DNA from: Thalassolituus maritimus
Lineage (GTDB): Bacteria > Pseudomonadota > Gammaproteobacteria > Pseudomonadales > Oceanobacteraceae
Length of the DNA stretch: 64,000 nt
Assembly (NCBI GenBank): GCA_913019975.1
Contig: CAJWBH010000005.1
Span: forward strand, 1-64,000
Direction: 5' to 3'
In this document: positions 18,816 through 27,803 of the stretch, piece after piece
Layout of the letters: each line of letters opens with the position of its first letter
Numbering within the stretch: position 1 is the first letter of the stretch
Program-made: the position numbers and the translations under genes
The notes under the pieces: generated by a model
The model's database searches: none
What the model saw: the letters and a program-made list of their open reading frames with translations, nothing else
What the model was told of the DNA's origin: nothing

Positions 18816-20167
18816 GAATTACATTTTTAGGCGGTGCCGAAACCGTAACCGGTTCAAAATTTCTACTGGAAACCGAGCGCAGCAAGGTGCTGATCGACTG
18901 TGGCCTGTACCAAGGCTACAAATGGTTGCGTGAGCGCAACTGGCAACCGCTGCCGCTGGATATCGATAAGCTCGATGCCGTGTTGCTCACTCATGCGCAC
19001 CTGGATCACTCCGGCTATATCCCCGCCTTATACAAGCACGGTTTTCGTGGCCCGGTGTTTACCCATCACGCCACCAAAGACCTGTGTCAGATCCTGTTGG
19101 CCGACAGCGGTCATATTCAGGAGGAGGACGCGAAATACTACAGCAAACATAAGCTGAGCAAACATGAACAACCCGAGCCGCTCTATGACCGTCAAACCGC
19201 CGAATCGAGTATGAAGTTGTTTCAGTCGGTTGACTTTGATGAACAGGTTGAGGTGGGTGATATTCGTTTTCACCTGCAACCGGCGGGACATATTCTCGGT
19301 GCCGCCAGTATCATTATTGAAGCGGAAGGCAAACGCATTGGCTTTTCAGGCGATGTGGGCCGTTTCGATGACGTGTTGATGAAACCACCGCGCCCGCTGC
19401 CCGAACTGGATTTGTTGCTGATGGAGTCCACTTACGGCAATCGGCAGCACGATCCGCAGGACGCTGCGCAACAATTGGCTGCCGTGGTTAACCGTGTTGC
19501 TAAAAACGGTGGGGTTTTACTGGTGCCCGCGTTTGCCGTGGGGCGGGCGCAGGCCTTGCAACATTTGCTGGCAACGCTGATGCAAGAGGGTGCCATACCC
19601 AAACTGCCGATCTATCTCGACAGTCCCATGGCCATCAAAGTGTCGGATATTTTTTGTCATCACAGCGATCAGCATCGACTCAGCCATGAGCAATGTCATC
19701 ACATGTGCGATGTCGTCACTTATACCCGTACCGTCGATGAATCCAAGGCGCTAGCGGGGCAGGCTTTCCCCCATATCATTATTGCCGGCAGCGGTATGGC
19801 CACCGGTGGGCGAATTCTTCACCACTTTAAACGGCTATTGAGTGATAGCCGAACCACGGTGCTGTTTACCGGTTACCAGGCCGGTGGAACCCGTGGTGCC
19901 AAGATGCTTGAAGGTGTCGATGCGGTGAAAATCCACGGTAGCTGGATTCCACTACGGGCAGAGGTGGAGGTGATTTCCGGGCTCTCGGGGCATGCGGACT
20001 ATCTCGAACTCACTGAATGGTTGCACCAATCAAAATTGGCAAGCACAACGCCGATCAAACTGATTCATGGTGATCCTGAAGCCTTGGAAGGCTTGCGCGT
20101 GCATTTGCAGGAGCAAACGGAGTTTAAGGTCGACGTTGCCGGGTATCGGGATATCTTGCGCCTGTAA
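18812..20167 (+). CDS. Metallo-beta-lactamase/beta-CASP ribonuclease-like protein
   Basis: A 451-residue protein. The metal site motif THAHLDHSGYIP lies near residue 57, followed by AGHILGAASI, SGDVGRFDD, the beta-CASP domain with PAFAVGRAQALQHLLA, and the C-terminal RMMBL region with SGLSGHADYLEL. Members (YSH1/CPSF-type and bacterial relatives) cleave RNA; a 5'-3' or endonuclease activity is expected. It overlaps the PRPP-synthetase-like gene by four bases, so it is translated with the nucleotide genes. It could feed nucleotides from RNA to them. Confidence 0.88.
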   Translation: MRITFLGGAETVTGSKFLLETERSKVLIDCGLYQGYKWLRERNWQPLPLDIDKLDAVLLTHAHLDHSGYIPALYKHGFRGPVFTHHATKDLCQILLADSGHIQEEDAKYYSKHKLSKHEQPEPLYDRQTAESSMKLFQSVDFDEQVEVGDIRFHLQPAGHILGAASIIIEAEGKRIGFSGDVGRFDDVLMKPPRPLPELDLLLMESTYGNRQHDPQDAAQQLAAVVNRVAKNGGVLLVPAFAVGRAQALQHLLATLMQEGAIPKLPIYLDSPMAIKVSDIFCHHSDQHRLSHEQCHHMCDVVTYTRTVDESKALAGQAFPHIIIAGSGMATGGRILHHFKRLLSDSRTTVLFTGYQAGGTRGAKMLEGVDAVKIHGSWIPLRAEVEVISGLSGHADYLELTEWLHQSKLASTTPIKLIHGDPEALEGLRVHLQEQTEFKVDVAGYRDILRL

Positions 20168-20230
20168 CCCTTGTCCCCGTGATCCTGCACCAATCGAAAC
20201 AAGAGAACCAAGATAGTAGAGGAAAAGATC

Positions 20231-20689
20231 ATGCAAATTGAAACCCTGAAAGATGTGTTGCACTGGACCAAAGAGTTTCACCAACACCTGAACCAGTGCT
20301 TGTCCCACTGCGCGGATAAAAACACTGACGAGCGGGCGCGAATGATACTGGCTTATCTCTCCGAGCACGAAAAAACGCTGACCGACGTGGTAAGCGGTTT
20401 TGAAAAGTCCGGAGATGAACATGCCCTCAATACCTGGTGTTATGAATACGTCGAACATCATCCGATTACCCGGCACGCTCATTGTGATGCCCCCTTTGCC
20501 GAACTGGATGCCGCGCAGATTATGGAAGTGATCATTGATCAGCACCAGCAGGTCATCGAGTTGTATCGCTATCTAGCGTCACGGGCGGACATTCCGTCGG
20601 CTAAGGAATTGTTGGAGACCTTGCGTTCGCTGGAGGAACACGAAGTGATGCGCATGGCGCAATCGTCCAATCGGTTTGGTGATTTATAG
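20231..20689 (+). CDS. Helical-bundle protein with hemerythrin/ferritin-like Glu/His pattern
   Basis: A 152-residue all-helical protein with His, Glu and Cys spaced on helices: FHQHLNQCLSHC, LSEHEKTL, EHHPITRHAHC, DQHQQVIELY, SLEEHEVMRMA. This is reminiscent of hemerythrin or rubrerythrin-like di-metal bundles, but I cannot identify an exact family. GAGGAAAAG precedes ATG 20231. It sits in the carbon/nucleotide module and may be an iron or oxygen-stress protein; that is inference. Confidence 0.6.
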   Translation: MQIETLKDVLHWTKEFHQHLNQCLSHCADKNTDERARMILAYLSEHEKTLTDVVSGFEKSGDEHALNTWCYEYVEHHPITRHAHCDAPFAELDAAQIMEVIIDQHQQVIELYRYLASRADIPSAKELLETLRSLEEHEVMRMAQSSNRFGDL

Positions 20690-20723
20690 ACAGGTAAATA
20701 CACATGATAGAAGGAGCACCGGT

Positions 20724-20981
20724 ATGAAACTGCATGCCTTTAAATTTGGTCTGGCCTGCTCAATCAGTGCCATTGTGCTTTGGGTCATTTGCAGTGTCTT
20801 CGTCGCGGCGATGCCCGCAATGATGATGTCCATGTCCGGCGACATGGTGCATATGCAGTTGCAGGATATGGGGTGGCACCTAACCCTGGTCGGCGCACTT
20901 TGGGGGTTGGTGGCCTGGGCTGTGGTGGCTGGTTTTTCCGGGTGGTTGCTTGCCACTATTTACAACCGCTTGCTGGCCTGA
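20724..20981 (+). CDS. DUF5676-like small membrane protein
   Basis: An 85-residue protein with two membrane helices (GLACSISAIVLWVICSVFVAA; LVGALWGLVAWAVVAGFSGWLLATIYN) linked by a Met-rich loop. It matches the layout of DUF5676 proteins often seen in metal and stress islands. Start 20724 follows AGAAGGAG. Function unknown. It lies directly before the acetate kinase remnant. Confidence 0.7.
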   Translation: MKLHAFKFGLACSISAIVLWVICSVFVAAMPAMMMSMSGDMVHMQLQDMGWHLTLVGALWGLVAWAVVAGFSGWLLATIYNRLLA

Positions 20982-21002
20982 ACCAGGGTGCAAGCGTCTG
21001 TT

Positions 21003-21608
21003 ATGCCTGTTTTTTTTCAGTCCTCAACCCTGACAGTTCCAGCATTAAGTGGGCGACATTTTCTAATGGATACTTCCATGGGATTTACGCCCAATGAGGG
21101 GCTGTTAATGCGTACGCGCAGCGGTGATGTTGATCCAGGTTTGCTGGCCTGGTTACAAAAGCAGGAAGGATGGTCGCCTGAAGATACGGATAAACTGCTT
21201 AATCAGGAATCCGGTTGGCGGGGGTTGTCTGGTGGTGTTGATAATATGGCTGAACTATTTACCAGTGACCACCCACAGTGCCATCTGGCATTTGAGCTGT
21301 TTCGATACCGCTTCCAGAAAACATTGGGGGCTTACTTTGCGATTTTAGGTGGCCTGGACGGTATTGTGCTCAGCGGCGGTGTTGCCGAACATAATCCGGC
21401 TCTTTGCCAAGAGCTCTTGTTGGGGTTATCCCATTTGGGCGTTGAATTGCACGCTGAATCGGCCAACAGCAACCTGCCGATAGAGCTTTCCTCAATGACA
21501 TCAAAAGTGCAGTGCTGGGTAGTTGCCTCGGATGAGGCGGCGATGATGCTACTCGCAGTCCAGCAGCATTTTCCCAACGAATTTAGCAATCAGCCAGTCG
21601 CTGACTGA
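21003..21608 (+). pseudogene. ackA: Acetate kinase remnant with large internal deletion
   Basis: The frame open from 21003 to 21608 has the C-terminal half of acetate kinase: DTSMGFTPNEGLLMRTRSGDVDPG, FRYRFQKTLGAYFAILGG, DGIVLSGGVAEHNP. In a different frame just upstream (21017-21073) lies the enzyme's N-terminus, SVLNPDSSSIKWATF, matching the LVLNxGSSSxK phosphate motif. Adding one T to the T8 run after ATGCCTG would join ATG 21003 to it. About 170 central residues, including part of the active site, are missing. No functional enzyme is expected. Intact acetate kinase would pair with the phosphoketolase gene that follows nine bases later. Confidence 0.85.
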
Positions 21609-21617
21609 GGCATAGCC

Positions 21618-23984
21618 ATGTATGTGATAGACCAACAAAACGATCACCGTATTGAACAACGAGCCAGGATGTATCGCGAGACTTACCCAGCGTTTGCTCA
21701 TTGGGCAAACGGTTACGGGGTGATACAGCACAGCGATGAAACACAGGTACGCATATTTGATCTGTGCCAGCAACTGGTGTGTGAGGGGCGCTTCAAACAG
21801 ATTGATGAGGTTCTGGAGATTTTGTCGGCTACCGACCGGCTGACCAGTGCGGCCATGTGGTTGGTGGTGCATATGACTTATAGCACCAAAGTGGATTTTT
21901 CCGGTAGCGCACTCGACGCTGAAGATTTTAAAGCCAATCCACAGGGGCATACCGGTGGCTCCCTGAATATGGTGCCTGCCTATGTCGCTTACATGGTGGC
22001 TAACCACCTGGCGGGAATCACACGAAGCTGGTTGATGGGTCAGGGCCACTGTGTGGCGGCCATCGACGCGGTCAATGTGTTACTGCAAAACCTCTATCCG
22101 GAACAGGCGGAGCGCTACCCCCTAAGTGATGAAGGTCTATCGCAATTGGCGCAGGATTTTTACAGCTACGCGATTACGGATGATGGTCGCCCGGGTGTCC
22201 CATTAGGCAGTCATGTCAATCCACACACGGCGGGCGGTTTGATTGAAGGTGGCTACCTGGGTTTTGCTGAGCTGCAATACGTGCACATGCCTCTCCCCGG
22301 TGAGCGCCTGGTGGCTTTCCTGAGTGACGGTGCGTTTGAAGAACAGCGCGGCAGTGATTGGGCCAGCCGTTGGTGGCGCGCCGAGGATTGTGGTCTGGTA
22401 ACACCGGTGATGATCGCCAATGGCCGGCGTATTGATCAGCGTTCCACCATGTACCAGCAGGGCGGCCTGACCTGGTTTTACGAACATCTGGAGCAGAATG
22501 ATTTTCATCCGATCGCCATCGACGGGCGCGATCCTGCTGCGTTTATCTGGGGAATATTTGAATCAGAAGCGCGCTTGCAAGCCTGCAGCGCACATATTCG
22601 TGCAGGAAAAATGTGTTATCCGGTTAAACTGCCGTACCTGATTGCCGAAACGGAAAAAGGCTACGGTTTTTACGGTGCTGGCACCAATGCAGCCCACGGC
22701 ACGTCTTTGCCCGGCAACCCTCGTAGCGATGCCGCGGCTCGGCAGCTATTCAATGAACACGCTGCCAGGCTCTTTCTGCCGCGTACTGAGCTGACCAGTG
22801 CAATCGAAAAAATAACACAACATAAGGCAGATAACCGGGTACCGGAAAAATACCATGCGCTCGGTCAGCGTGATGTCGTTTTAAAACTACCTACTGCTTC
22901 ACCACAGTGCGAAAAGGGGCAAGCATTGTCACCCATGGCAGCCGTAGATAAGCGCTTGTGTGAGTGGCATCTCGCCAATCCGGGCGTGCGCGTACGTATC
23001 GGCAACCCTGATGAGCTACGCAGTAACCGCATGGGCCAAACGCTGGACCTTCTCAAACACCGGGTGTTAAACCCGGAAGACGGTGTGGCCGAGTCGATAC
23101 AAGGGGCTGTCATTACCGCTCTGAATGAGGAGGCCGTAGTGAGTGCGGCACTGGCGAATAAAGGTGGTATGAACCTGGTGGTCAGCTATGAAGCCTTTGC
23201 CATGAAAATGATTGGTGCCTTGCGGCAGGAAATCATTTTTGCGCGGCACCAAAAAGAACTGAATCGACATCCGCGCTGGTTATCGTTGCCGGTTATCGCT
23301 ACTTCGCATTTGTGGGAGAACGGCAAAAATGAGCAATCGCATCAGGATTCCGCTTTTGGAGAAGTGTTGTTGGGTGAAATGAGCGATATGGCACGGGTGG
23401 TATATCCCGCCGATGCCAACAGTGCGGTTGCCTGTCTCGATTCCTGCTACCAGAGTCAGGGTCAGATTTGGGCCATGACCATACCTAAGCAGGAAATCAT
23501 TTCTTCTTTCAGTCCTGACCAAGCTCAGCAGTTAGTGGATTGTGGCGCGTTGACGTTGGAAGAGGATGACAGGGTTGATGTGCAATTAGTGGCAATGGGT
23601 GCTTATCAGCTCCATGTTTGTCGTGAGGTTGGTGAACGTCTCAGAGAAAAAAGCATTGGCTGCCGTATTACTTATTTGCTTGAACCTGGCCGTTTTCGTA
23701 TTCCGCGCGACAGGCACGAACAGTCATTCGTTAGCAGTCCTTCACAGCAGGCACTGCTCTTTAATGATGCGATTCACTTGCGCGTTTTTGTATCCCATAT
23801 GCGACCTGAAGTTCTGTTAGGTGTATGTCGACCACTGGACTTGGGCCGTGATCGCTGCCTGGCATTTGGTTATCGAAACCGCGGTGGCACATTGGATACG
23901 CAGGGCTTGCTGGAGGCAAATCAATGTAACGCCCGGTTCATTGTGGCAGAAACTTTGAAAAAGATGAGTTTAGGAGAAGGTTGA
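21618..23984 (+). CDS. xfp: Phosphoketolase
   Basis: A 788-residue thiamine-diphosphate enzyme of normal family length. Features include GHTGGSLNMVPAYVAYMVAN, GQGHCVAAIDAVNVLL, SHVNPHTAGGLIEGGYLGFAEL, DGAFEEQRGSDWA and, in the second half, YEAFAMKMIGALRQ. It splits xylulose 5-phosphate (and perhaps fructose 6-phosphate) with phosphate into acetyl phosphate and a shorter sugar phosphate. The companion acetate kinase upstream is destroyed, so acetyl phosphate would have to be used by a kinase or transacetylase elsewhere in the genome. The permease gene starts inside its stop codon. Confidence 0.93.
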   Translation: MYVIDQQNDHRIEQRARMYRETYPAFAHWANGYGVIQHSDETQVRIFDLCQQLVCEGRFKQIDEVLEILSATDRLTSAAMWLVVHMTYSTKVDFSGSALDAEDFKANPQGHTGGSLNMVPAYVAYMVANHLAGITRSWLMGQGHCVAAIDAVNVLLQNLYPEQAERYPLSDEGLSQLAQDFYSYAITDDGRPGVPLGSHVNPHTAGGLIEGGYLGFAELQYVHMPLPGERLVAFLSDGAFEEQRGSDWASRWWRAEDCGLVTPVMIANGRRIDQRSTMYQQGGLTWFYEHLEQNDFHPIAIDGRDPAAFIWGIFESEARLQACSAHIRAGKMCYPVKLPYLIAETEKGYGFYGAGTNAAHGTSLPGNPRSDAAARQLFNEHAARLFLPRTELTSAIEKITQHKADNRVPEKYHALGQRDVVLKLPTASPQCEKGQALSPMAAVDKRLCEWHLANPGVRVRIGNPDELRSNRMGQTLDLLKHRVLNPEDGVAESIQGAVITALNEEAVVSAALANKGGMNLVVSYEAFAMKMIGALRQEIIFARHQKELNRHPRWLSLPVIATSHLWENGKNEQSHQDSAFGEVLLGEMSDMARVVYPADANSAVACLDSCYQSQGQIWAMTIPKQEIISSFSPDQAQQLVDCGALTLEEDDRVDVQLVAMGAYQLHVCREVGERLREKSIGCRITYLLEPGRFRIPRDRHEQSFVSSPSQQALLFNDAIHLRVFVSHMRPEVLLGVCRPLDLGRDRCLAFGYRNRGGTLDTQGLLEANQCNARFIVAETLKKMSLGEG

Positions 23985-25333
23985 TGGATAAAGATGGTCG
24001 CACAACACACTACGATAAAGATAGTCTGACGCTCTCCGGTACTGTGATGCTGGGCACCGGTGTGATGATAGGGGCAGGTATTTTTGCGCTGACTGGGCAA
24101 ATGGCGGAAATGGTGGGCGTACTGTTCCCGCTGGCATTTCTGGCAGCAGCGGTGGTCGTTTCTTTCAGTGCCTACTCTTACGTCAAAATTTCCAATGCCT
24201 ACCCTTCCGCCGGAGGGATAGGGATGTATTTACACAAGGCTTATGGCGACAGCTTACCGACGGCATTCAATGCACTGTTGATGTACTTCTCCATGGTGAT
24301 TGCACAGAGCTTCCTGGCGCGGACTTTTGGCTCCTATACCATGCAATTATTCGGTGGTGATGAATCCGGGCGAACGGTGGCGATGCTGGGTGTGGGGCTG
24401 ATTATTTTTGCGTTTATCGTCAATTTGTTGAGTAACCGCTTTATTCAAAAGGTAGCTGGGTTTATCGGGGTGTTAAAGATTGGCGGCATTTTGGTGTTCG
24501 GCATTATCGGTGTGTGGGTGGCCGATAGCCTGGCGCTAGATTTCGGTCACACGGATAACGTTGAAACCTCCGGAAATTTTCTTGGTGCTACCGCTCTCGG
24601 GATTCTGGCTTTTAAAGGTTTTACCACCATTACCAACAGTGGATCCGAGGTAATCGATCCTAAGCGAAATGTTGGAAGAGCTATCGTTATCTCTATTGTT
24701 GCGTGTGTAGTCATCTACACCCTGGTTGGCTTTTCAGTGGCCAGTAACCTATCCCTGAGTGAAATCATAGATACTCGCGATTATTCCCTGGCAGCGGCTG
24801 CGCGACCAGCGCTTGGAGAATACGGAGTATGGTTTACAGTCGCAATTGCCATGACGGCAACTGCGGGCGGCATTCTTGCCAGTATTTTTGCGGTGTCCCG
24901 GATGCTGGCCATGTTGACCGAAATGAAACTGGTTCCTCATCGCCATTTCGGTATGCCGGGAAGCATCCAAAAACATACACTTGTCTATACCGTGGTACTC
25001 GGTATTTTTCTTACGGCCTTTTTTGACCTGTCGCGGATAGCCGCCCTGGGTATTGTCTTTTATCTGGTCATGGACATTGCTATTCATTGGGGCGTGATTC
25101 GTTATTTGGCGGATGATATTAAAGCCAAGCGCTGGGTGCCCATTGTAGCCATTATTTTCGATTTTCTGGCTTTGATCGGTTTCGTTTGGGTGAAACTGAA
25201 CGCTGACCCGTGGGTTATCGGCATTGCCCTTATCGCGATGTTACTGATCGCAGTGGGAGAGAGGTGGTTCCTGCATTCGAATAGACGGCAACGACTACTA
25301 CACGAAGACGGTAAGCACCAGCGTCAGCATTGA
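23984..25333 (+). CDS. APC-superfamily amino acid permease
   Basis: A 449-residue protein with about twelve membrane helices. The N-terminal LSGTVMLGTGVMIGAGIFALTGQMAE has the GxGIGxGIF-like motif of the amino acid-polyamine-organocation family, followed by AYPSAGGIGMYLHKA. The substrate is unknown. ATG 23984 overlaps the phosphoketolase stop by one base, so they are probably co-expressed. This permease is intact, in contrast to the related broken gene at 26285. Confidence 0.85.
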   Translation: MDKDGRTTHYDKDSLTLSGTVMLGTGVMIGAGIFALTGQMAEMVGVLFPLAFLAAAVVVSFSAYSYVKISNAYPSAGGIGMYLHKAYGDSLPTAFNALLMYFSMVIAQSFLARTFGSYTMQLFGGDESGRTVAMLGVGLIIFAFIVNLLSNRFIQKVAGFIGVLKIGGILVFGIIGVWVADSLALDFGHTDNVETSGNFLGATALGILAFKGFTTITNSGSEVIDPKRNVGRAIVISIVACVVIYTLVGFSVASNLSLSEIIDTRDYSLAAAARPALGEYGVWFTVAIAMTATAGGILASIFAVSRMLAMLTEMKLVPHRHFGMPGSIQKHTLVYTVVLGIFLTAFFDLSRIAALGIVFYLVMDIAIHWGVIRYLADDIKAKRWVPIVAIIFDFLALIGFVWVKLNADPWVIGIALIAMLLIAVGERWFLHSNRRQRLLHEDGKHQRQH

Positions 25334-25486
25334 TGTCTGCTGTTCAAATTTAAACATCAGGTGGTTAAGTGGCGGAAAAGCGCATGAATGAACCTAATGA
25401 AACTAAGCATCGGCTTCTTATTTACGCACTCCCCTATTTATTAGTAAACATCAGCAGATGGTGGAGTATTAGAGAAGGTGAGGCCA

Positions 25487-25993
25487 ATGAGCAAACGTGA
25501 ATTCACAATACATTGTCCCGTATGTCAAATGACAAAAATAGATCGATCTTTGTCGCTCAAATATCAGGGCGTCGATCACTACTTTTGTTCATCTCAGTGT
25601 CTAGAGCGATTTAAAGAGCACCCTCACCTGTTTGTGGGCGACCCCAAACATGGCTTGTCGCCAAAGCAAAAGGGACAGGCGGCACTGAAAACACGTCGCA
25701 TTGGTTTCGCTGAGGCTGTTGGCGACGAACTTAAAGCCACACTGGATCAATCCCTGTTGTCTCTTATGGGGGTAGAAGCACTCAGATTTGAGGGGCACTG
25801 CCTTTACGTGAGTTACGATCTTTTTCAAGTTTCCTTGGAGGAAATCGAAGCAACTATCGAGCAAACTGCGGCAAAGCTACATTCCGGTATGTTGGAGCGG
25901 GTAAAACGCGGATTTATTCATTACAGCGAGGAGTGTGAACTTGATAATCTCGCGCATCCCGGCGGGGACGGTAGCTGCCACGGAGGAAGTTGA
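25487..25993 (+). CDS. YHS/TRASH-type metal-binding protein with HMA-like C-terminus (paralogue 3)
   Basis: A 168-residue protein. Residues 1-45 form a YHS-like zinc/copper site: HCPVCQM and YFCSSQCLERFKEHP. The C-terminal part (LMGVEALRFEGHCLYVSYDLFQVSLEEIEATIEQ, then MLERVKRGFIHYSEECELDNLAHP, ending CHGGS) follows the same pattern as the two proteins at 15619 and 15986, so it looks like a YHS domain fused to that family. ATG 25487 is preceded by GAAGGTGAGG. Likely cytoplasmic metal binding; exact role unknown. Confidence 0.7.
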   Translation: MSKREFTIHCPVCQMTKIDRSLSLKYQGVDHYFCSSQCLERFKEHPHLFVGDPKHGLSPKQKGQAALKTRRIGFAEAVGDELKATLDQSLLSLMGVEALRFEGHCLYVSYDLFQVSLEEIEATIEQTAAKLHSGMLERVKRGFIHYSEECELDNLAHPGGDGSCHGGS

Positions 25994-26284
25994 AAGTAAA
26001 ACAAAATATGAATTCAGTCCGTTTTACTTCGCTGTCTCGCTATGGGTGTGATGCCGTCACTAATGGTTGGCGATGAAATCTGTTAGCCCTTGGTATAGAG
26101 AATCTTAGGGGTTGATCTTCAATATACCTATATCGCGTGCACCCCTGTTTAAAGAGAATTTGGCTTCTTCTCTTTAACGTGAAAATACGGGGTAAAAATT
26201 TATATTTCGACACCGATTGCTGAAATGATGGTGATATTACAGATGCTGTCAACAAATCAAGTCAACCGTCCATAATGGAGGTCA

Positions 26285-27482
26285 ATGTCTAATTTTGTTT
26301 TACCTGGTGTGGCACTAGTCGCGGTGGTAGTTTTATTTCTGCTGAGGGTACGCAATGCCACTCTTTGGCGGGCTACGGTAACACCACTGGCGTCAATAAT
26401 CGTCAGTGGTTTTTTGATTTCCGGGCCGTTACTAAGTCATGTTGTGGCGGCGTAGCCTCCGGTTGCGATGCTGGGGATTCTCCTGGTGGCGTTTGCTATC
26501 GGCGCTGTGATCCGTTTCAACATTACTCATGCCGAGCCACTGCTTGCCGATGTCGGGCATTCCCACGTCGTTAAACCGTTACAACACCTGTCAGATCTCG
26601 CCCTGGGATTTGCTTATATTGTTTCAGTTACTTTCTATGTTCGCTTGCTGGCGTCTTTTGTGTTGCGTTTTGGCGGTCATCGTGATGCGGTGATCGAAAA
26701 TGTTCTGACCACGGTCGTGTTGTTGTTTATTGCCATCGTGGGTTGGAAAAATGGAAGAAGCCGCGGTGGCGATCAAGCTGGCCATCATCGCTGCATTGCT
26801 GATCGGTCTGTTCGGGTTCGATTGGCATTGGCTCGCCAGTGATCAAACGCTTATCGATCCGAACGAAAATCTTACAGTGATGGAACGTCTCAGACTGTTG
26901 GCGGGATTACTGCTGATTGTACAGGGATTCGAAACATCGCGTTACCTGGGAAATGCCTATGATCCCGCCATGCGAGTGCGATCAATGCGGCTGGCGCAAC
27001 TCATCGCCGGCGTTATTTATCTGCTGTTTGTGATTACGGGGCTACCTTTGTTGATGGAGTTTCATGGTATTGCCGATGAAACGGCGATTATTACCCTGGC
27101 GGGTCGTGTTGCCGAAATATTGCCCGCGCTATTGATACTGGCGGCGGTGATGAGTCGATTCAGTGCTGCCGTTGCCGACACAGTGGGGGCCGGTGGATTG
27201 TTCACTGAGCTGAGCGGTAGCCGACTTTCATCTCGACTGGGCTATATCGGTCTTGTGGCGGTAGCGATCTTGTTGGTTTGGACCGGTAATGTGTTTGATA
27301 TTGTGACATTGGCATCGCGTGTGTTTGCGGCGTACTACCTGTTGCAGTGCCTGGTGGCAATAGCGGCTACTTTTAGGGCTGTCCGGTTAACCGGAGTACA
27401 GTGCGTGATTCTATTAACGTCATTTTCGGCGATGGCGATGATGTTGGCTCTGATAGTGGTGTTCGCTATCCCGGTAGGTTGA
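26285..27482 (+). pseudogene. APC-type permease gene broken by a stop and a frameshift
   Basis: The frame from ATG 26285 gives an N-terminal membrane segment and hits TAG at 26453. It resumes in the same frame (PPVAMLGILLVAFAIGAV) and is lost again near 26748, where GGTTGGAAAAATGGAAG continues in another frame as MEEAAVAIKLAIIAALL up to 27482. Removing one A from the five-A run would restore a continuous protein of about 400 residues with repeated membrane helices and QGFETSRYLG. It resembles amino acid permeases, but the family is less certain than for the intact neighbour. The A-run lesion could be a sequencing error; the TAG is less easily explained that way. Confidence 0.75.
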
Positions 27483-27803
27483 TTTCGCAGATCTAAAGTG
27501 GCATGAAAGAGACATTTAATGGTGACGCTAACCTGAGTGTTCTCCACGACAGGTGGACACAGAGTTGCCTTGTGGGCATCGCGGGAGCGTTATCAGTGAG
27601 AGCAATGCTGGCAGTGATGATTCTGGTGCGCTGTATAACAAACTGGAAGGAAAAATACTGCCGTTTTTACGATAACCACAAAGGATGGATCAAGGTGATG
27701 AAAGCAAGTATTGGGTAAAATGCTTCATTTTTTAATAGTCACCGTATGATGCGGAGGTACGCAAGTGATGCTTACATACGTTAGGGAAAATTAGTTCGAA
27801 CAA
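27483..27803. other. Intergenic stretch with no supported gene
   Basis: About 320 bases between the broken permease and the convergent ppk2 gene. One open frame (27503-27718) encodes 71 residues with no recognisable domain and no good ribosome site, so I do not call it. No strong hairpin was seen. Confidence 0.5.

Noticed and set aside
20980-21010. A frame reading LNQGASVCYA that resembles the middle of acetate kinase (GNGASVCA)
   Set aside because: It precedes the N-terminal motif in the wrong order and is too short; probably chance.
27503-27718. 71-codon open frame after the broken permease
   Set aside because: No domain, no clear ribosome site, mixed composition; listed only as part of the gap.
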